A stretch of 33,858 nucleotides of DNA from CAZPUI01 sp964415525 (GTDB lineage Bacteria; Acidobacteriota; Holophagae; Holophagales; Holophagaceae): positions 1 to 33,858 of the forward strand of contig CAYQAS010000041.1 in the NCBI GenBank assembly GCA_964415525.1, written 5' to 3'. Below are positions 16,698 through 24,498 of the stretch, one piece after another. Below the pieces are notes generated by a model, which worked only from the letters and a program-made list of their open reading frames with translations, did not search any database and was not told where the DNA came from. Within the stretch, counting starts at the first letter, position 1, and each line of letters opens with the position of its first letter. A program made the position numbers and the translations under genes.

Positions 16698-16713
16698 CGG
16701 CACGGCTCCTGCG
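16698..16713 (+). promoter_or_regulatory. Sigma-54-like promoter upstream of fliK
   Basis: CGGCACGGCTCCTGCG has GG at 16699-16700 and GC at 16711-16712 with the required ten-base separation. It repeats the spelling of the site before flgB (CGGCACG-N4-CTGC). It falls in the 60-base gap between the motE stop and the fliK ATG at 16741; the expected RNA start is about 16724. Confidence 0.55.
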
Positions 16714-16740
16714 AAAGCCTCCCGCCCTTTGGAGGCACGC

Positions 16741-18342
16741 ATGATCCAGGCCCTGAAATACGACAGCTCTGCCGCCTCATCCTCCCAGGCCACCGCGACC
16801 CGGGACGGTCGCAGCCCTGAGTCCTTCGATCCCACGCTGGCGATGATGGTGGCCCAGATGCTGGGCTCCATGCAGCAGGCGGGTCCCCAGCAGGCCGCCC
16901 CCAAAGGGGCCGCGCCCGTGGCGCCCCGACCGGATGCTGTGCCTCGGGCTTCTGAAACGACACGGCCCAAGGCACCCGCTGCCCGTCCCACGGATGCCCG
17001 CCCCGAGCGGGTTGCTGAGCCGGTGGAGCACCGTGCGGAAGCCATGCGGGAAGACGCCCCAGCGACACCTGCGAAGACGGCCCGTGAGGCGCCGGAAGCC
17101 ATTGCCGCCGCAGACGAGCAGGCCGCCGCGCCTCAGTCGCGTGAACCGCAGGTCGCCACCGCCATGGTCGCGGCGCAGCAGGTCCAGCGCACCACCCCGA
17201 CGGAGGCTCCCACGGACGTGCCCCCCGTCCTGGCCGAGGCGGCATCCGAAGCGGCGCCGCCCGTGTCCAAGCCCGAAACAGAGCCCCAGGCCCCGGCGAC
17301 GGGATCCCGTCTTCAACATCAGGTGGTGAAGGACCAGCCCCAGGCAGGCCCTGGGAAGGCGGCGGAGGTTCACTTCACGTCCGTTCCCGTGGAGGCCCCG
17401 ATCCATCTTCAGGCGGCGAAGGAGGCGCCCGCGCCTCAGCTGCCGACCGTGGCACCAGCGGTGGAGACAGATGGAACGCCTCCGTCCACGGCCCCGCTAC
17501 CTGCGGATGTGAAGGCCCCGGTGGTGCCCGTGGCCGCACGTCAGACGGAAGAACCTGCCCAGCCCGTGATCGCCTCGACACCGGGACCCCTGGTGGATGC
17601 GGCTTCCCCTCCTGCGGAGGCCACCACGCCGGTGCTCGGCCCGACCGTTCGTCAGCAGGTGGCGTCGGAAGTCCGGGCCGCGGAGCATCGCGCCGTCCAG
17701 GCTCCGACCGCTGCTACGGCCCAGCCCGTGGCGCCCACGCCGCCGGTTCCGGCGGTGGTGACGGCCCTGGCCGCTCAGAACCGTGAATCCGGCCTGCCGC
17801 AGTCCAGCCAGCCGCAGCCCGCCCCGAAGGCCGAGGTCCGGGTTCAGGGCGTGGGCACTTTCCAGCCGCCGACAGCGGTGACGGCCTCGACGCGGACCTC
17901 GTCGGTGGATGCGCCGCCTCCCGTGAAGGCCCCCACACCTCATCCCGCGCTTGCCCAGGTGGATGGCACCATCCGGTGGATCCTGAAGAAGCAGGAGCAG
18001 GGGGCGGATCTCCAGCTCCACCCCGAATCCCTCGGCAAGGTGCAGATCAAGCTGACGGTGGAAGGGCAGCAGGTGCACGCCCAGGTGTGGGCCTCCGAGC
18101 CGGCCACCCTGCCGATCCTGCGGGAGAACCTGGCCTTCCTGGAGGTCTCGCTCCGGGAGCAGGGCCTTACGTTGGGCAATTTCCAGCTGCAGCAGGGGGA
18201 TCGGGGGCAGGATGCGGGCTTTGCCCAGCCAACTCCGCGCACCTCTGGGGGCGGCCTGAGCGGCTCCGAACCGCTGCAGGAAGTGCCGCTGAGTGTGCCC
18301 GCGCCGTTGCTCGGAGCCTACCGGATCGAGGTTTTCGCCTGA
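16741..18342 (+). CDS. fliK: Flagellar hook-length control protein FliK
   Basis: This 533-residue protein is the secreted ruler that sets hook length and switches export specificity. Residues about 40-400 are extremely rich in Ala, Pro, Val, Glu and Thr, a long unstructured ruler. The C-terminal domain (about 400-500) contains LHPESLGKVQIKLTVEGQQVHAQV and LPILRENLAFLEVSLREQGL, the Flg_hook signature. No cysteine is present in the translation, common for exported flagellar proteins. ATG 16741 has GGAGG at 16731-16735; a TTG at 16729 is in frame but less likely. It precedes flgD, which caps the hook that FliK measures. Confidence 0.9.
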   Translation: MIQALKYDSSAASSSQATATRDGRSPESFDPTLAMMVAQMLGSMQQAGPQQAAPKGAAPVAPRPDAVPRASETTRPKAPAARPTDARPERVAEPVEHRAEAMREDAPATPAKTAREAPEAIAAADEQAAAPQSREPQVATAMVAAQQVQRTTPTEAPTDVPPVLAEAASEAAPPVSKPETEPQAPATGSRLQHQVVKDQPQAGPGKAAEVHFTSVPVEAPIHLQAAKEAPAPQLPTVAPAVETDGTPPSTAPLPADVKAPVVPVAARQTEEPAQPVIASTPGPLVDAASPPAEATTPVLGPTVRQQVASEVRAAEHRAVQAPTAATAQPVAPTPPVPAVVTALAAQNRESGLPQSSQPQPAPKAEVRVQGVGTFQPPTAVTASTRTSSVDAPPPVKAPTPHPALAQVDGTIRWILKKQEQGADLQLHPESLGKVQIKLTVEGQQVHAQVWASEPATLPILRENLAFLEVSLREQGLTLGNFQLQQGDRGQDAGFAQPTPRTSGGGLSGSEPLQEVPLSVPAPLLGAYRIEVFA

Positions 18343-18343
18343 T

Positions 18344-18359
18344 TGGCACGTTCTCTGAT
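18344..18359 (+). promoter_or_regulatory. Possible sigma-54-like promoter upstream of flgD
   Basis: TGGCACG (18344-18350) is a perfect -24 block, followed by four bases and CTGAT at the -12 position. The -12 GC is GA here, which normally weakens RpoN promoters, so this call is less secure. It begins two bases after the fliK stop and lies about 25 bases before the flgD ATG. Confidence 0.35.
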
Positions 18360-18382
18360 TGGAGACCACCCGGGAGTGCACC

Positions 18383-19036
18383 ATGGACAACACGATTGCC
18401 GCCACTTCGACCACAGGAACTCAGACCACCAAGAAAGCCGCGTCCCAGACGATGGATAAGAACGCGTTCCTGCAACTGCTGGTGGCTCAGCTCAAGAACC
18501 AGGACCCGAATCAGGCCCAGGATTCCATGCAGATGGTCCAGCAGATGACGAGCTTCGCGTCCCTGGAGCAGATGCAGAACATGAACAGCGCCCTTCAGGG
18601 CATCCAGGTGCAGAACGTGGGCCTCTTCCAGGCCCAGGCCTCGAACCTGGTGGGCAAGCAGGTGAAGATCAACTCCGACAGCTTCCAGCTCCTGAATGGC
18701 AAGGGCAGCGTGGGCGTGGAACTGCCCGCAGATGCCAAGGTCACCGTCAACATCGTGGATGCCAACGGCAAGGTGGTTCGCACCCTCAATCAGGGCGACA
18801 TGAAGGCGGGCAGCCACATGGTGAACTGGGACGGCCGGGACGCGGACGGCAAGCAGCTCAAGGACGGCGCCTATACCGTCCAGGTGAGCGCCATGGGGGC
18901 CGGTGGCAAGGCCGTCGTCGCGGGCACCACCGCCTTTGCCCGGGTGGAAACCGTGATCTTCGAGGGCAGCAATGTCTTCGTGATCGCGGGGGGCAAGCGC
19001 TACTCCCTGGCCGACATCTCCGAAATCGCAGCCTGA
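18383..19036 (+). CDS. flgD: Flagellar hook-capping protein FlgD
   Basis: This 217-residue scaffold caps the growing hook and is lost when the filament joins. The N-terminal domain carries the conserved MDKNAFLQLLVAQLKNQDPNQAQDSMQMVQQMTSFASLEQ. The C-terminal half is the FlgD Ig/Tudor-like region (VKINSDSFQLLNGKGSVGVELPADAKVTVNIVD, then MVNWDGRDADGKQLKDGAYT). ATG 18383 has GGGAG eight bases ahead; a TTG at 18359 is in frame but would lie inside the predicted promoter. It is followed by flgE 15 bases later. Confidence 0.94.
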   Translation: MDNTIAATSTTGTQTTKKAASQTMDKNAFLQLLVAQLKNQDPNQAQDSMQMVQQMTSFASLEQMQNMNSALQGIQVQNVGLFQAQASNLVGKQVKINSDSFQLLNGKGSVGVELPADAKVTVNIVDANGKVVRTLNQGDMKAGSHMVNWDGRDADGKQLKDGAYTVQVSAMGAGGKAVVAGTTAFARVETVIFEGSNVFVIAGGKRYSLADISEIAA

Positions 19037-19051
19037 TCGAAAGGATTCGCC

Positions 19052-20311
19052 ATGAGTCTCTATTCCTCCTTCTACGCGAGCCTCTCGGGGCTCTCCGCCA
19101 ATGCCAACGCGCTCAGCGTGATCGGCAACAACCTGGCTAACATCAACACCATCGGCTTCAAGGGCTCCAACAGCACGTTCCAGGATCTGTTCAATTCGTC
19201 CCTCGGCGGCGTGGCGACCCAGGGCAACGGCAATCCCATCCAGATCGGCCTGGGCACGCGCCTCGCCGCCGTGAACCAGAACTTCAGCCAGGGTTCCTTT
19301 TCGTCCACCTCGAACGTGACGGACATGGCCATCTCAGGTTCCGGCTTCTTCATGCTCCAACTGCGGGATGGGGGCCGGGCCTACAGCCGGGCGGGCAACT
19401 TCAGCATCGACAAGACGGGCTACCTGGTGGACCCCAACGGCAACAAGGTATTGGGCTGGAATCGGGCTGGAAATTCCCTGTCCTCCAACGGCACGGTGTC
19501 CCCCATCGTTGTGAACATGGGCACCATCAGCGCTCCCAGCGCCACGACGGCCATCACCACGACGACCAATCTGGATGCCAATGCCGCCGTTGGCACGGTC
19601 TATTCCATGCCCGTGCAGGTGTACGACAGCCTGGGGGCATCCCACAGCCTGCTGTTTACCTACACGAAGCAGGTGGCGGCGGCAGGGACTCAGTGGGGCC
19701 TCAATGTCACCACCGACGGTGGGGCCATCGTAGGTGGGTTCCCAGGGACAGTTGCCTTTAACCCTGCCGGGCAGCTCACCACCCCGGGCATCAACAGCAA
19801 TCCCCAACTCACACTGACAACCTGGAGCAACGGCGGCGCCAGCCCAGCCTTTACCAACTGGAACATCTGGAGTGGCAACCCTGCGGTGGCCAGCCTGACG
19901 GGGTACGCCTCTCCTTCCGCCACCACCGCCACCACCCAGGATGGCTACGGTGCGGGTTCCATCCGTGGCCTCGTCGTGGATCAGAACGGCGTCATCACGG
20001 CGAACTTCACGAATGGGCAGACGGTGTCCCTCGCGCAGGTCGGTTTGACCACGTTCTCCAACATGGGCGGCCTCTCCAAGCAGGGCGAGAACGTCTGGAC
20101 CGAGACGCTCAACAGCGGTGCGCCGAACACCGGCCCCGCAAACGAAGGCGGCCGAGGCTCGATCCTGGGTTCCAACCTGGAACTGGCCAACGTCGACATC
20201 GCCGAGGAATTCACCAAGCTGATCATCAGCCAGCGCGGCTATCAGGCGAACAGCCGCATTGTGACCACGTCCGATGAACTGCTGCAGGAGACGCTGAATC
20301 TGAAGCGGTAG
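19052..20311 (+). CDS. flgE: Flagellar hook protein FlgE
   Basis: This 419-residue protein is the hook subunit that forms the universal joint. The N-terminal rod/hook motif is ALSVIGNNLANINTIGFKGS. The middle contains DMAISGSGFFMLQLRDGG and RAYSRAGNFSIDKTGYLVDPNG, and the C-terminus ends LANVDIAEEFTKLIISQRGYQANSRIVTTSDELLQETLNLKR. Alanine, serine and threonine are abundant in the central D1-D2 domains and there is no cysteine, as usual for exported axial proteins. AAAGGA precedes the ATG. FlgD and FliK, which act on it, are the two genes upstream. Confidence 0.95.
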   Translation: MSLYSSFYASLSGLSANANALSVIGNNLANINTIGFKGSNSTFQDLFNSSLGGVATQGNGNPIQIGLGTRLAAVNQNFSQGSFSSTSNVTDMAISGSGFFMLQLRDGGRAYSRAGNFSIDKTGYLVDPNGNKVLGWNRAGNSLSSNGTVSPIVVNMGTISAPSATTAITTTTNLDANAAVGTVYSMPVQVYDSLGASHSLLFTYTKQVAAAGTQWGLNVTTDGGAIVGGFPGTVAFNPAGQLTTPGINSNPQLTLTTWSNGGASPAFTNWNIWSGNPAVASLTGYASPSATTATTQDGYGAGSIRGLVVDQNGVITANFTNGQTVSLAQVGLTTFSNMGGLSKQGENVWTETLNSGAPNTGPANEGGRGSILGSNLELANVDIAEEFTKLIISQRGYQANSRIVTTSDELLQETLNLKR

Positions 20312-20388
20312 GTTGAATCGTCGGTTTGCTGGAATTTGACAAGGCCATCCACGCGCCCGATGGGTTCAGTGGATGGCCGTGGTGTTTC

Positions 20389-21096
20389 ATGCTTGATCCC
20401 TTCCTGCCCAGTCTGGAGCGCCCAGGTCAGATCCTGGTGGTGGATGATCTGCCCGGAAACCTCAAGGTGCTCACCATGGAGCTCAAGCGGGAGCCCTTCG
20501 TGCTCACCCTGGCTTCCAGCGGCGAGGAGGCCTTGGAGATCTGCCATCGGCTGCCATTCGAAGGCGTCCTCATGGATGTGAGCCTCCAGGGAGGCATCGA
20601 TGGCATCGAGACCTGTCGACGGCTTCGGGCGCTGCCGCTGCACCTGCGGACCCCGCTCATCTTCATCAGCGCCGTGCGGGTGGGGACCGACTGGATTCGC
20701 GAAGGCATTGAGGCGGGCGGTCTCGATTATTTGGTGAAGCCCTACGCCCTGCCTGAGCTCCTGGCCAAGCTGCGGATGATGGTGCGCCTTTCGCGCCAGG
20801 AGATCGTGGCCCTCGCGGGCGAACGGCACCGAGCCCTGCTGGAAGTGGCGGGCGGCACGGCCCACGAGCTGGCGCAGCCCCTCGCCGCTGCTCAGATCCT
20901 GCTGGACACCCTCGCCCGGGCTGGTGCCTCCCCGAGCCCCCAGCAACTGGGCAACCTGCGGGACTGCCTCGCAAACCTGGGCCGGGTGCTCCACCAGATC
21001 CAGAATCTGAACACATACATCACAAAACCCTACGCCGACGGCCGCATCCTCGACCTAGAACTGAGCAGCGGCACACGTCCAGGTGACGGGGGCTGA
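20389..21096 (+). CDS. Response regulator with C-terminal HisKA-type domain, no ATPase domain
   Basis: This 235-residue two-part protein has a receiver domain at residues 13-133, with the acidic pair D19-D20, phosphoacceptor D63 (VLMDVSL), S94 and K117 (YLVKPY). Residues 135-230 look like a histidine-kinase dimerisation/phosphoacceptor domain, with the H-box GGTAHELAQPLAAAQILLD placing the histidine at 159. No N, G1 or G2 box of a kinase ATPase domain follows; the protein stops shortly after ITKPYADGRILDLE. It might relay phosphate between its own or partner domains, or act as a phosphatase or adaptor; which is unknown. ATG 20389 is chosen because the domain begins there; a TTG at 20326 would add 21 residues. 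The ribosome-binding site is weak. It ends the flagellar cluster. Confidence 0.8.
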   Translation: MLDPFLPSLERPGQILVVDDLPGNLKVLTMELKREPFVLTLASSGEEALEICHRLPFEGVLMDVSLQGGIDGIETCRRLRALPLHLRTPLIFISAVRVGTDWIREGIEAGGLDYLVKPYALPELLAKLRMMVRLSRQEIVALAGERHRALLEVAGGTAHELAQPLAAAQILLDTLARAGASPSPQQLGNLRDCLANLGRVLHQIQNLNTYITKPYADGRILDLELSSGTRPGDGG

Positions 21097-21283
21097 GTAA
21101 CATCCCCTCGAATGGCTCTGAATGCCTCAGGACGTTTGGACGGTTGGCTTTCAGCCCCGGAGTCGACCCACATTCCCAAGGCCAAGCATGAGGAATGGAA
21201 GGGCAGGCCACGCCTGCTTGCAGTTATCCCTTTCATCCCCTCCATCCTTGTTGAACATGCTTATTAGAAGCAGTTCCAAACAG

Positions 21284-21316
21284 ACGTGGTGACCGGGCAT
21301 TGCTCGGCCACCACGT
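21284..21316. repeat. Near-perfect inverted repeat hairpin
   Basis: The 15-bp arms (21284-21298 with 21302-21316) pair with one mismatch and one G-U, around a 3-base ATT loop. There is no T-tract. It abuts the left copy of the GGGAGCACAAGG-type repeat word, suggesting a small repeat element and not a terminator. Confidence 0.5.
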
Positions 21317-21349
21317 GGGGAGCACAAGGGGGACGCAGAGGGCGCGGAG
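21317..21349 (+). repeat. Intergenic repeat word, left copy
   Basis: GGGGAGCACAAGGGGGACGC followed by AGAGGGCGCGGAG resembles the 'cacaaagg-acgcagagg-cgcgg' words seen scattered between genes in many bacterial chromosomes (pattern recalled from memory, not searched). A degenerate copy in the opposite orientation lies at 21493-21528. Confidence 0.4.
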
Positions 21350-21492
21350 CAACCGGGCGCTCCCCCTCGTTCATGGCAGGGACGTGATAACGGCGAACCT
21401 CCTCTTTCGAGAGAAACCTCCCAGCTCGGCACCAAAATCCACGCCAGCTCAAGAACTGTCCAAACGCCATTGCAGACGAAGCCCTTAGGTCA

Positions 21493-21528
21493 TTCGTGTT
21501 TTGTCTTTTCGTGGCCCTTTGTGGCTCC
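21493..21528 (-). repeat. Intergenic repeat word, right inverted copy
   Basis: Read on the minus strand it gives GGAGCCACAAAGGGCCACGA and then AAAGACAAAACACGAA, related to the word at 21317-21349 but reversed. By eye roughly 17 of 23 aligned bases agree in the core. The pair bounds about 145 bases. Confidence 0.4.
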
Positions 21529-21573
21529 GGCGTTTTTCTCGTTTCCGGCATCCCATCGGGACACGAGGTCTCC

Positions 21574-23517
21574 ATGACGAACCGCCTGCGGCACGCGACA
21601 TCTCCCTATCTCCTGCAGCATGCGAACAACCCCGTGGCTTGGCAGCCTTGGGATTCTCATGCGCTGGCGGAGGCAGAGGCGCGGCAGGTGCCGATCTTCC
21701 TCTCCATCGGCTACAGCGCCTGCCACTGGTGCCATGTCATGGAACACGAGAGCTTCGAGGATGAGGCCACCGCCGCCTTTCTGAACGCGCACTTCGTGCC
21801 CATCAAGGTGGACCGGGAGGAGCGCCCGGATCTGGACGACCTCTACATGACCGCGGTGCAGCTGCTCACGCAGCGGGGCGGCTGGCCCATGAGCGTGTGG
21901 CTCACGCCGGACCTCAAGCCGTTCTACGGTGGCACCTACTTTCCGCCGCAGCCGCGCCACGGGATGCCCTCCTTCCTGGGGCTCCTCCAGCGCATCGCGG
22001 AGGTCTGGAAGACCCGCCCGACAGACGTGATCCAGGACGCCGAGGAGCTGACGCGCGAGCTGGGGAGGCTTTCGGTGCTGCCCACGGGGCCCGTCAAGCC
22101 CCTGGCCCAGGCTCGGGAAGGTGCGCTGGAGCAGCTGCGGGCGGGCTTCGACGCCAAGCTGGGCGGCTTTGGCCCGGCCCCCAAGTTTCCGCCCCACGGC
22201 GCCCTGGAACTCCTGCTGCGTTCGGAACGGTCGGACGATCGGGAGATGGCGCTACGGACGCTCGATGCCATGGCCGATGGCGGCATATGCGATCAACTGG
22301 GGGGCGGTTTCGCCCGCTACAGCGTGGATGCGGAATGGCGGGTGCCCCACTTCGAGAAGATGCTCTACGACAATGCCCAGCTGGCCTCAGCGTTCCTCAC
22401 GGCCTTCCAGGTCACAGGCCGTGAGCGCTTCGCGGCGGTGGCGCGGAACACCCTCGACTACCTGCTGCGGGACATGCAGGATCCCGCAGGCGGCTTTCAT
22501 GCCGCAGAGGACGCCGACAGTGAGGGGGAGGAGGGCCGGTTCTATGTCTGGCGGCCCGCGGATATCCGCGACGTCCTTGGCGAGGAGGCGGACGCCTTCT
22601 GCGCGGCCTACCAGGTGACGGCGGCAGGCACCTTTGAGCACGGTACGAGCGTCCTGCATCGCGCACCCGGGGCCGACGCGGATGGCAGTCTCTTGGCTGT
22701 GGCCCGTCCTGCATTGCTGACGGTGCGGAACCGACGCGTGCGGCCGGGCAAGGATGACAAACTGCTGGCCTCCTGGAATGGTCTGGCCCTTTCCGCCTTC
22801 GCGAAAGGGGCCCAGGTGCTGGATGAGTCGCGCTACCTTGCAGCGGCACAGGACTGCGCAACCTGTCTGCAGCGCGACCTCTGGCAGGGGAATCGGCTGA
22901 TGCGGGCTTGGCGCGGTGGCGTGGCGCACACTCCGGGTTTCCTGGAGGACTACGGAGCGGTGGCCTGCGGGCTGCTGGACCTTTTCGAGACGGATTTTGA
23001 TTCCCGCTGGCTGGCCTGGGCAGAGATCCTGGCGGAACTTCTGGTGGTGCGCTTCCAGGACGACCGAAGCGGAGAACTCTGCACGGCTGAAGCCGACCGG
23101 GATGATCTGCTGGTGCGGGCCCGCGCTCGGCATGACAACGTGGTGCCCGGCGGCGCCACCCTGGCGATCCGGGCCCTCTCCCGTATGGCGGTCCACACGG
23201 GACGGGAGGCGTTCCGTATCGCTGCCGAAAGGGCCGCCGAGGCCCTGGGACCGGATCTGGCCCGATCGCCCTGGGGCTATCACGGCCTGCTGTTGGCCTT
23301 GGACATGCTGGAGGATGGTCCTGTGGAAGTGCGATTGCCTGCGGAGCCGACAGGCGCAAGGCTCCGGGCCGCGGCCTGGGCCAGTCCATCCTCGCGCCGC
23401 GTCCTCCGTCCCGATTCTGGGAGGCAGGCGTTTCTCTGCGACGGAGGCACCTGCCATCCCCCCACGGCGGATCCTGCCGAGCTGGAGCGCCTGCTCCGAG
23501 AAAGTGCCCTGAAATGA
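21574..23517 (+). CDS. DUF255 thioredoxin-domain protein (YyaL/SPATA20-like)
   Basis: This 647-residue protein has an N-terminal thioredoxin-like domain and a six-hairpin glycosidase-like helical barrel. It opens NRLRHATSPYLLQHANNPVAW and carries IFLSIGYSACHWCHVMEHESF with the C-x-x-C pair at residues 50 and 53. Later parts, such as GGFARYSVDAEWRVPHFEKMLYDNAQLA and DDKLLASWNGLALSAFA, are standard for the family. The biochemical function is not established; homologues are found from bacteria to animals. ATG 21574 is chosen because it begins the domain; the frame is open upstream to 21496 inside a repeat. It stands alone between a gap and the convergent ruvC. Confidence 0.92.
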   Translation: MTNRLRHATSPYLLQHANNPVAWQPWDSHALAEAEARQVPIFLSIGYSACHWCHVMEHESFEDEATAAFLNAHFVPIKVDREERPDLDDLYMTAVQLLTQRGGWPMSVWLTPDLKPFYGGTYFPPQPRHGMPSFLGLLQRIAEVWKTRPTDVIQDAEELTRELGRLSVLPTGPVKPLAQAREGALEQLRAGFDAKLGGFGPAPKFPPHGALELLLRSERSDDREMALRTLDAMADGGICDQLGGGFARYSVDAEWRVPHFEKMLYDNAQLASAFLTAFQVTGRERFAAVARNTLDYLLRDMQDPAGGFHAAEDADSEGEEGRFYVWRPADIRDVLGEEADAFCAAYQVTAAGTFEHGTSVLHRAPGADADGSLLAVARPALLTVRNRRVRPGKDDKLLASWNGLALSAFAKGAQVLDESRYLAAAQDCATCLQRDLWQGNRLMRAWRGGVAHTPGFLEDYGAVACGLLDLFETDFDSRWLAWAEILAELLVVRFQDDRSGELCTAEADRDDLLVRARARHDNVVPGGATLAIRALSRMAVHTGREAFRIAAERAAEALGPDLARSPWGYHGLLLALDMLEDGPVEVRLPAEPTGARLRAAAWASPSSRRVLRPDSGRQAFLCDGGTCHPPTADPAELERLLRESALK

Positions 23518-23671
23518 GGGCAGAACCTTCCCTCTTGTCGAGATTCGAGCGTCGCCTAACCTTGGCTTTGGGACGAAGCAACAACTCTATCCCACTTGAA
23601 AGGGGCTACTTATCCGCATGCCCCATCCGCGCCACAGGAAGTACGCGAAACCTGTGACGTGCGGCAAGCAA

Positions 23672-23693
23672 GGGGGGCGCAGAGGCGCCCCCC
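23672..23693. terminator. Bidirectional hairpin between DUF255 gene and ruvC
   Basis: A perfect 9-bp stem (GGGGGGCGC, 23672-23680, with GCGCCCCCC, 23685-23693) encloses AGAG. It lies in the 205-base convergent gap between the DUF255 stop (23517) and the ruvC stop (23723). No long T-tract is present. A weaker 6-bp stem (CACAGG, 23633-23638, with CCTGTG, 23651-23656) lies just to the left. Confidence 0.55.
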
Positions 23694-23722
23694 ACGATGT
23701 GTACGGCGGATTTTTGACCGCT

Positions 23723-24235
23723 TCAGCCGTTGCGGGTGGCCAACAGGTGCCCGATTGCCACCGCTGCGGCATCGGCGGCGTCTGCGGCCAGGGGCTTGTC
23801 CAGGTTCAGGAGCATCATCACCATGCGTCCCACCTGCTCCTTCACCGCCCAGCCATAGCCGCTGACGGCCTTCTTCACCTGCATTGGGTTGTAGTCGCCC
23901 ACCGGGAGACCGTGCAGGGCGCCGGTGAGCAGGATGCCGCCGCGCACCTGGCCGAGTTTGAGGGCGGTGGCGGCATTCTTCTCCACGAAGGGGCTCTCCA
24001 CCGCCATGAAGACCGGCTTGTGGCGGGCGATGGCGGCGCTCAGGCCCTCGTGGATGCGCAGGATGCGCTGGTCAAAGGTCTCGCCCCTCGGGTTGCGGAT
24101 CACGCCCGCTTCCAGCAGAGACATCCGCGAGCCGAAGCGCGACACCATGGCCCATCCGCAGGCCAGAGAACCGGGATCGACGCCGAGGCAGACGATGGGA
24201 GGGGCGGGCACGACAGGCATGCCCCAGGATCCCAC
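23723..24235 (-). CDS. ruvC: Holliday junction resolvase RuvC
   Basis: This 170-residue endonuclease resolves recombination crossovers with RuvAB. The acidic catalytic set is visible: D20 in GVDPGS, E80 in AVESPF, and D152/D155 in ADAADAAAVAI. The order and spacing match RuvC. A GTG start at 24235 has GAGGAA about ten bases upstream; ATG at 24220 would drop five residues and also leave a complete enzyme. Neither ruvA nor ruvB is adjacent. A run of eight G (24261-24268) lies just upstream of the start. Confidence 0.93.
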   Translation of the reverse strand: MGSWGMPVVPAPPIVCLGVDPGSLACGWAMVSRFGSRMSLLEAGVIRNPRGETFDQRILRIHEGLSAAIARHKPVFMAVESPFVEKNAATALKLGQVRGGILLTGALHGLPVGDYNPMQVKKAVSGYGWAVKEQVGRMVMMLLNLDKPLAADAADAAAVAIGHLLATRNG

Positions 24236-24352
24236 GGGCGAGGTTCCTCACTTCGTCCAAGGGGGGGGAATCGTTTGCCGATGGGAAGGTTTTATGATCT
24301 GAAAACTTGTAAACAAAGAAGTAAATACGAATCGAATGTGCAAAAAAAGTGG

Positions 24353-24379
24353 TTAAGGCCAGGGGTGATCCGCCGATAA
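24353..24379 (+). promoter_or_regulatory. Sigma-28 (FliA)-like promoter upstream of YfiR-like gene
   Basis: TTAA (24353-24356), fifteen bases, then GCCGATAA (24372-24379). This matches TAAA-N15-GCCGATAA with the -10 block perfect and one change in the -35 block. The RNA would start near 24387, about 110 bases before the ATG at 24499. Sigma-28 normally drives late flagellar and motility genes. Confidence 0.6.
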
Positions 24380-24402
24380 AGAACCCAGGTAGGCGTTTGC
24401 GT

Positions 24403-24456
24403 CACCGGCCCCCAGCTAGGGGTGAGGCACAGGGCATTGTCCTGGCCGATCCGGTG
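24403..24456 (+). promoter_or_regulatory. Candidate structured 5' leader (three-way junction)
   Basis: An outer stem CACCGG/CCGGTG (24403-24408 with 24451-24456) encloses two hairpins: CCCC/GGGG (24410-24413 with 24419-24422) and CAGGGC/GTCCTG (24430-24435 with 24439-24444, one G-U). It lies between the sigma-28-like promoter and the gene start. Whether it is a real RNA switch or chance pairing in G+C-rich DNA cannot be decided from one sequence. Confidence 0.3.
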
Positions 24457-24498
24457 CCACCGTCAGCCTCGACCCATGGCCCCCTTCTCGAGGTGCAT

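Larger units (their letters stand above)
21097..21573. other. Gene-free gap with hairpin and repeats
   Basis: No reading frame here has protein-like character. The stretch contains a 15-bp hairpin (21284-21316) and two related words in opposite orientation (21317-21349 and 21493-21528), described separately. Composition drifts more A+T-rich than the flanking genes. The only gene start is DUF255 at 21574. Confidence 0.5.

Noticed and set aside
21150..21190. A word resembling a tRNA T-arm on the minus strand
   Set aside because: The T-loop lacks a base and no matching acceptor, D or anticodon arms could be built around it.
24427..24436. GCACAGGGCA, resembling the core of a c-di-GMP (GEMM) riboswitch
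   Set aside because: The second conserved block (CGCAAAGCC) and the tetraloop-receptor layout are missing. It may be part of another structure, but it is not a recognisable GEMM switch.
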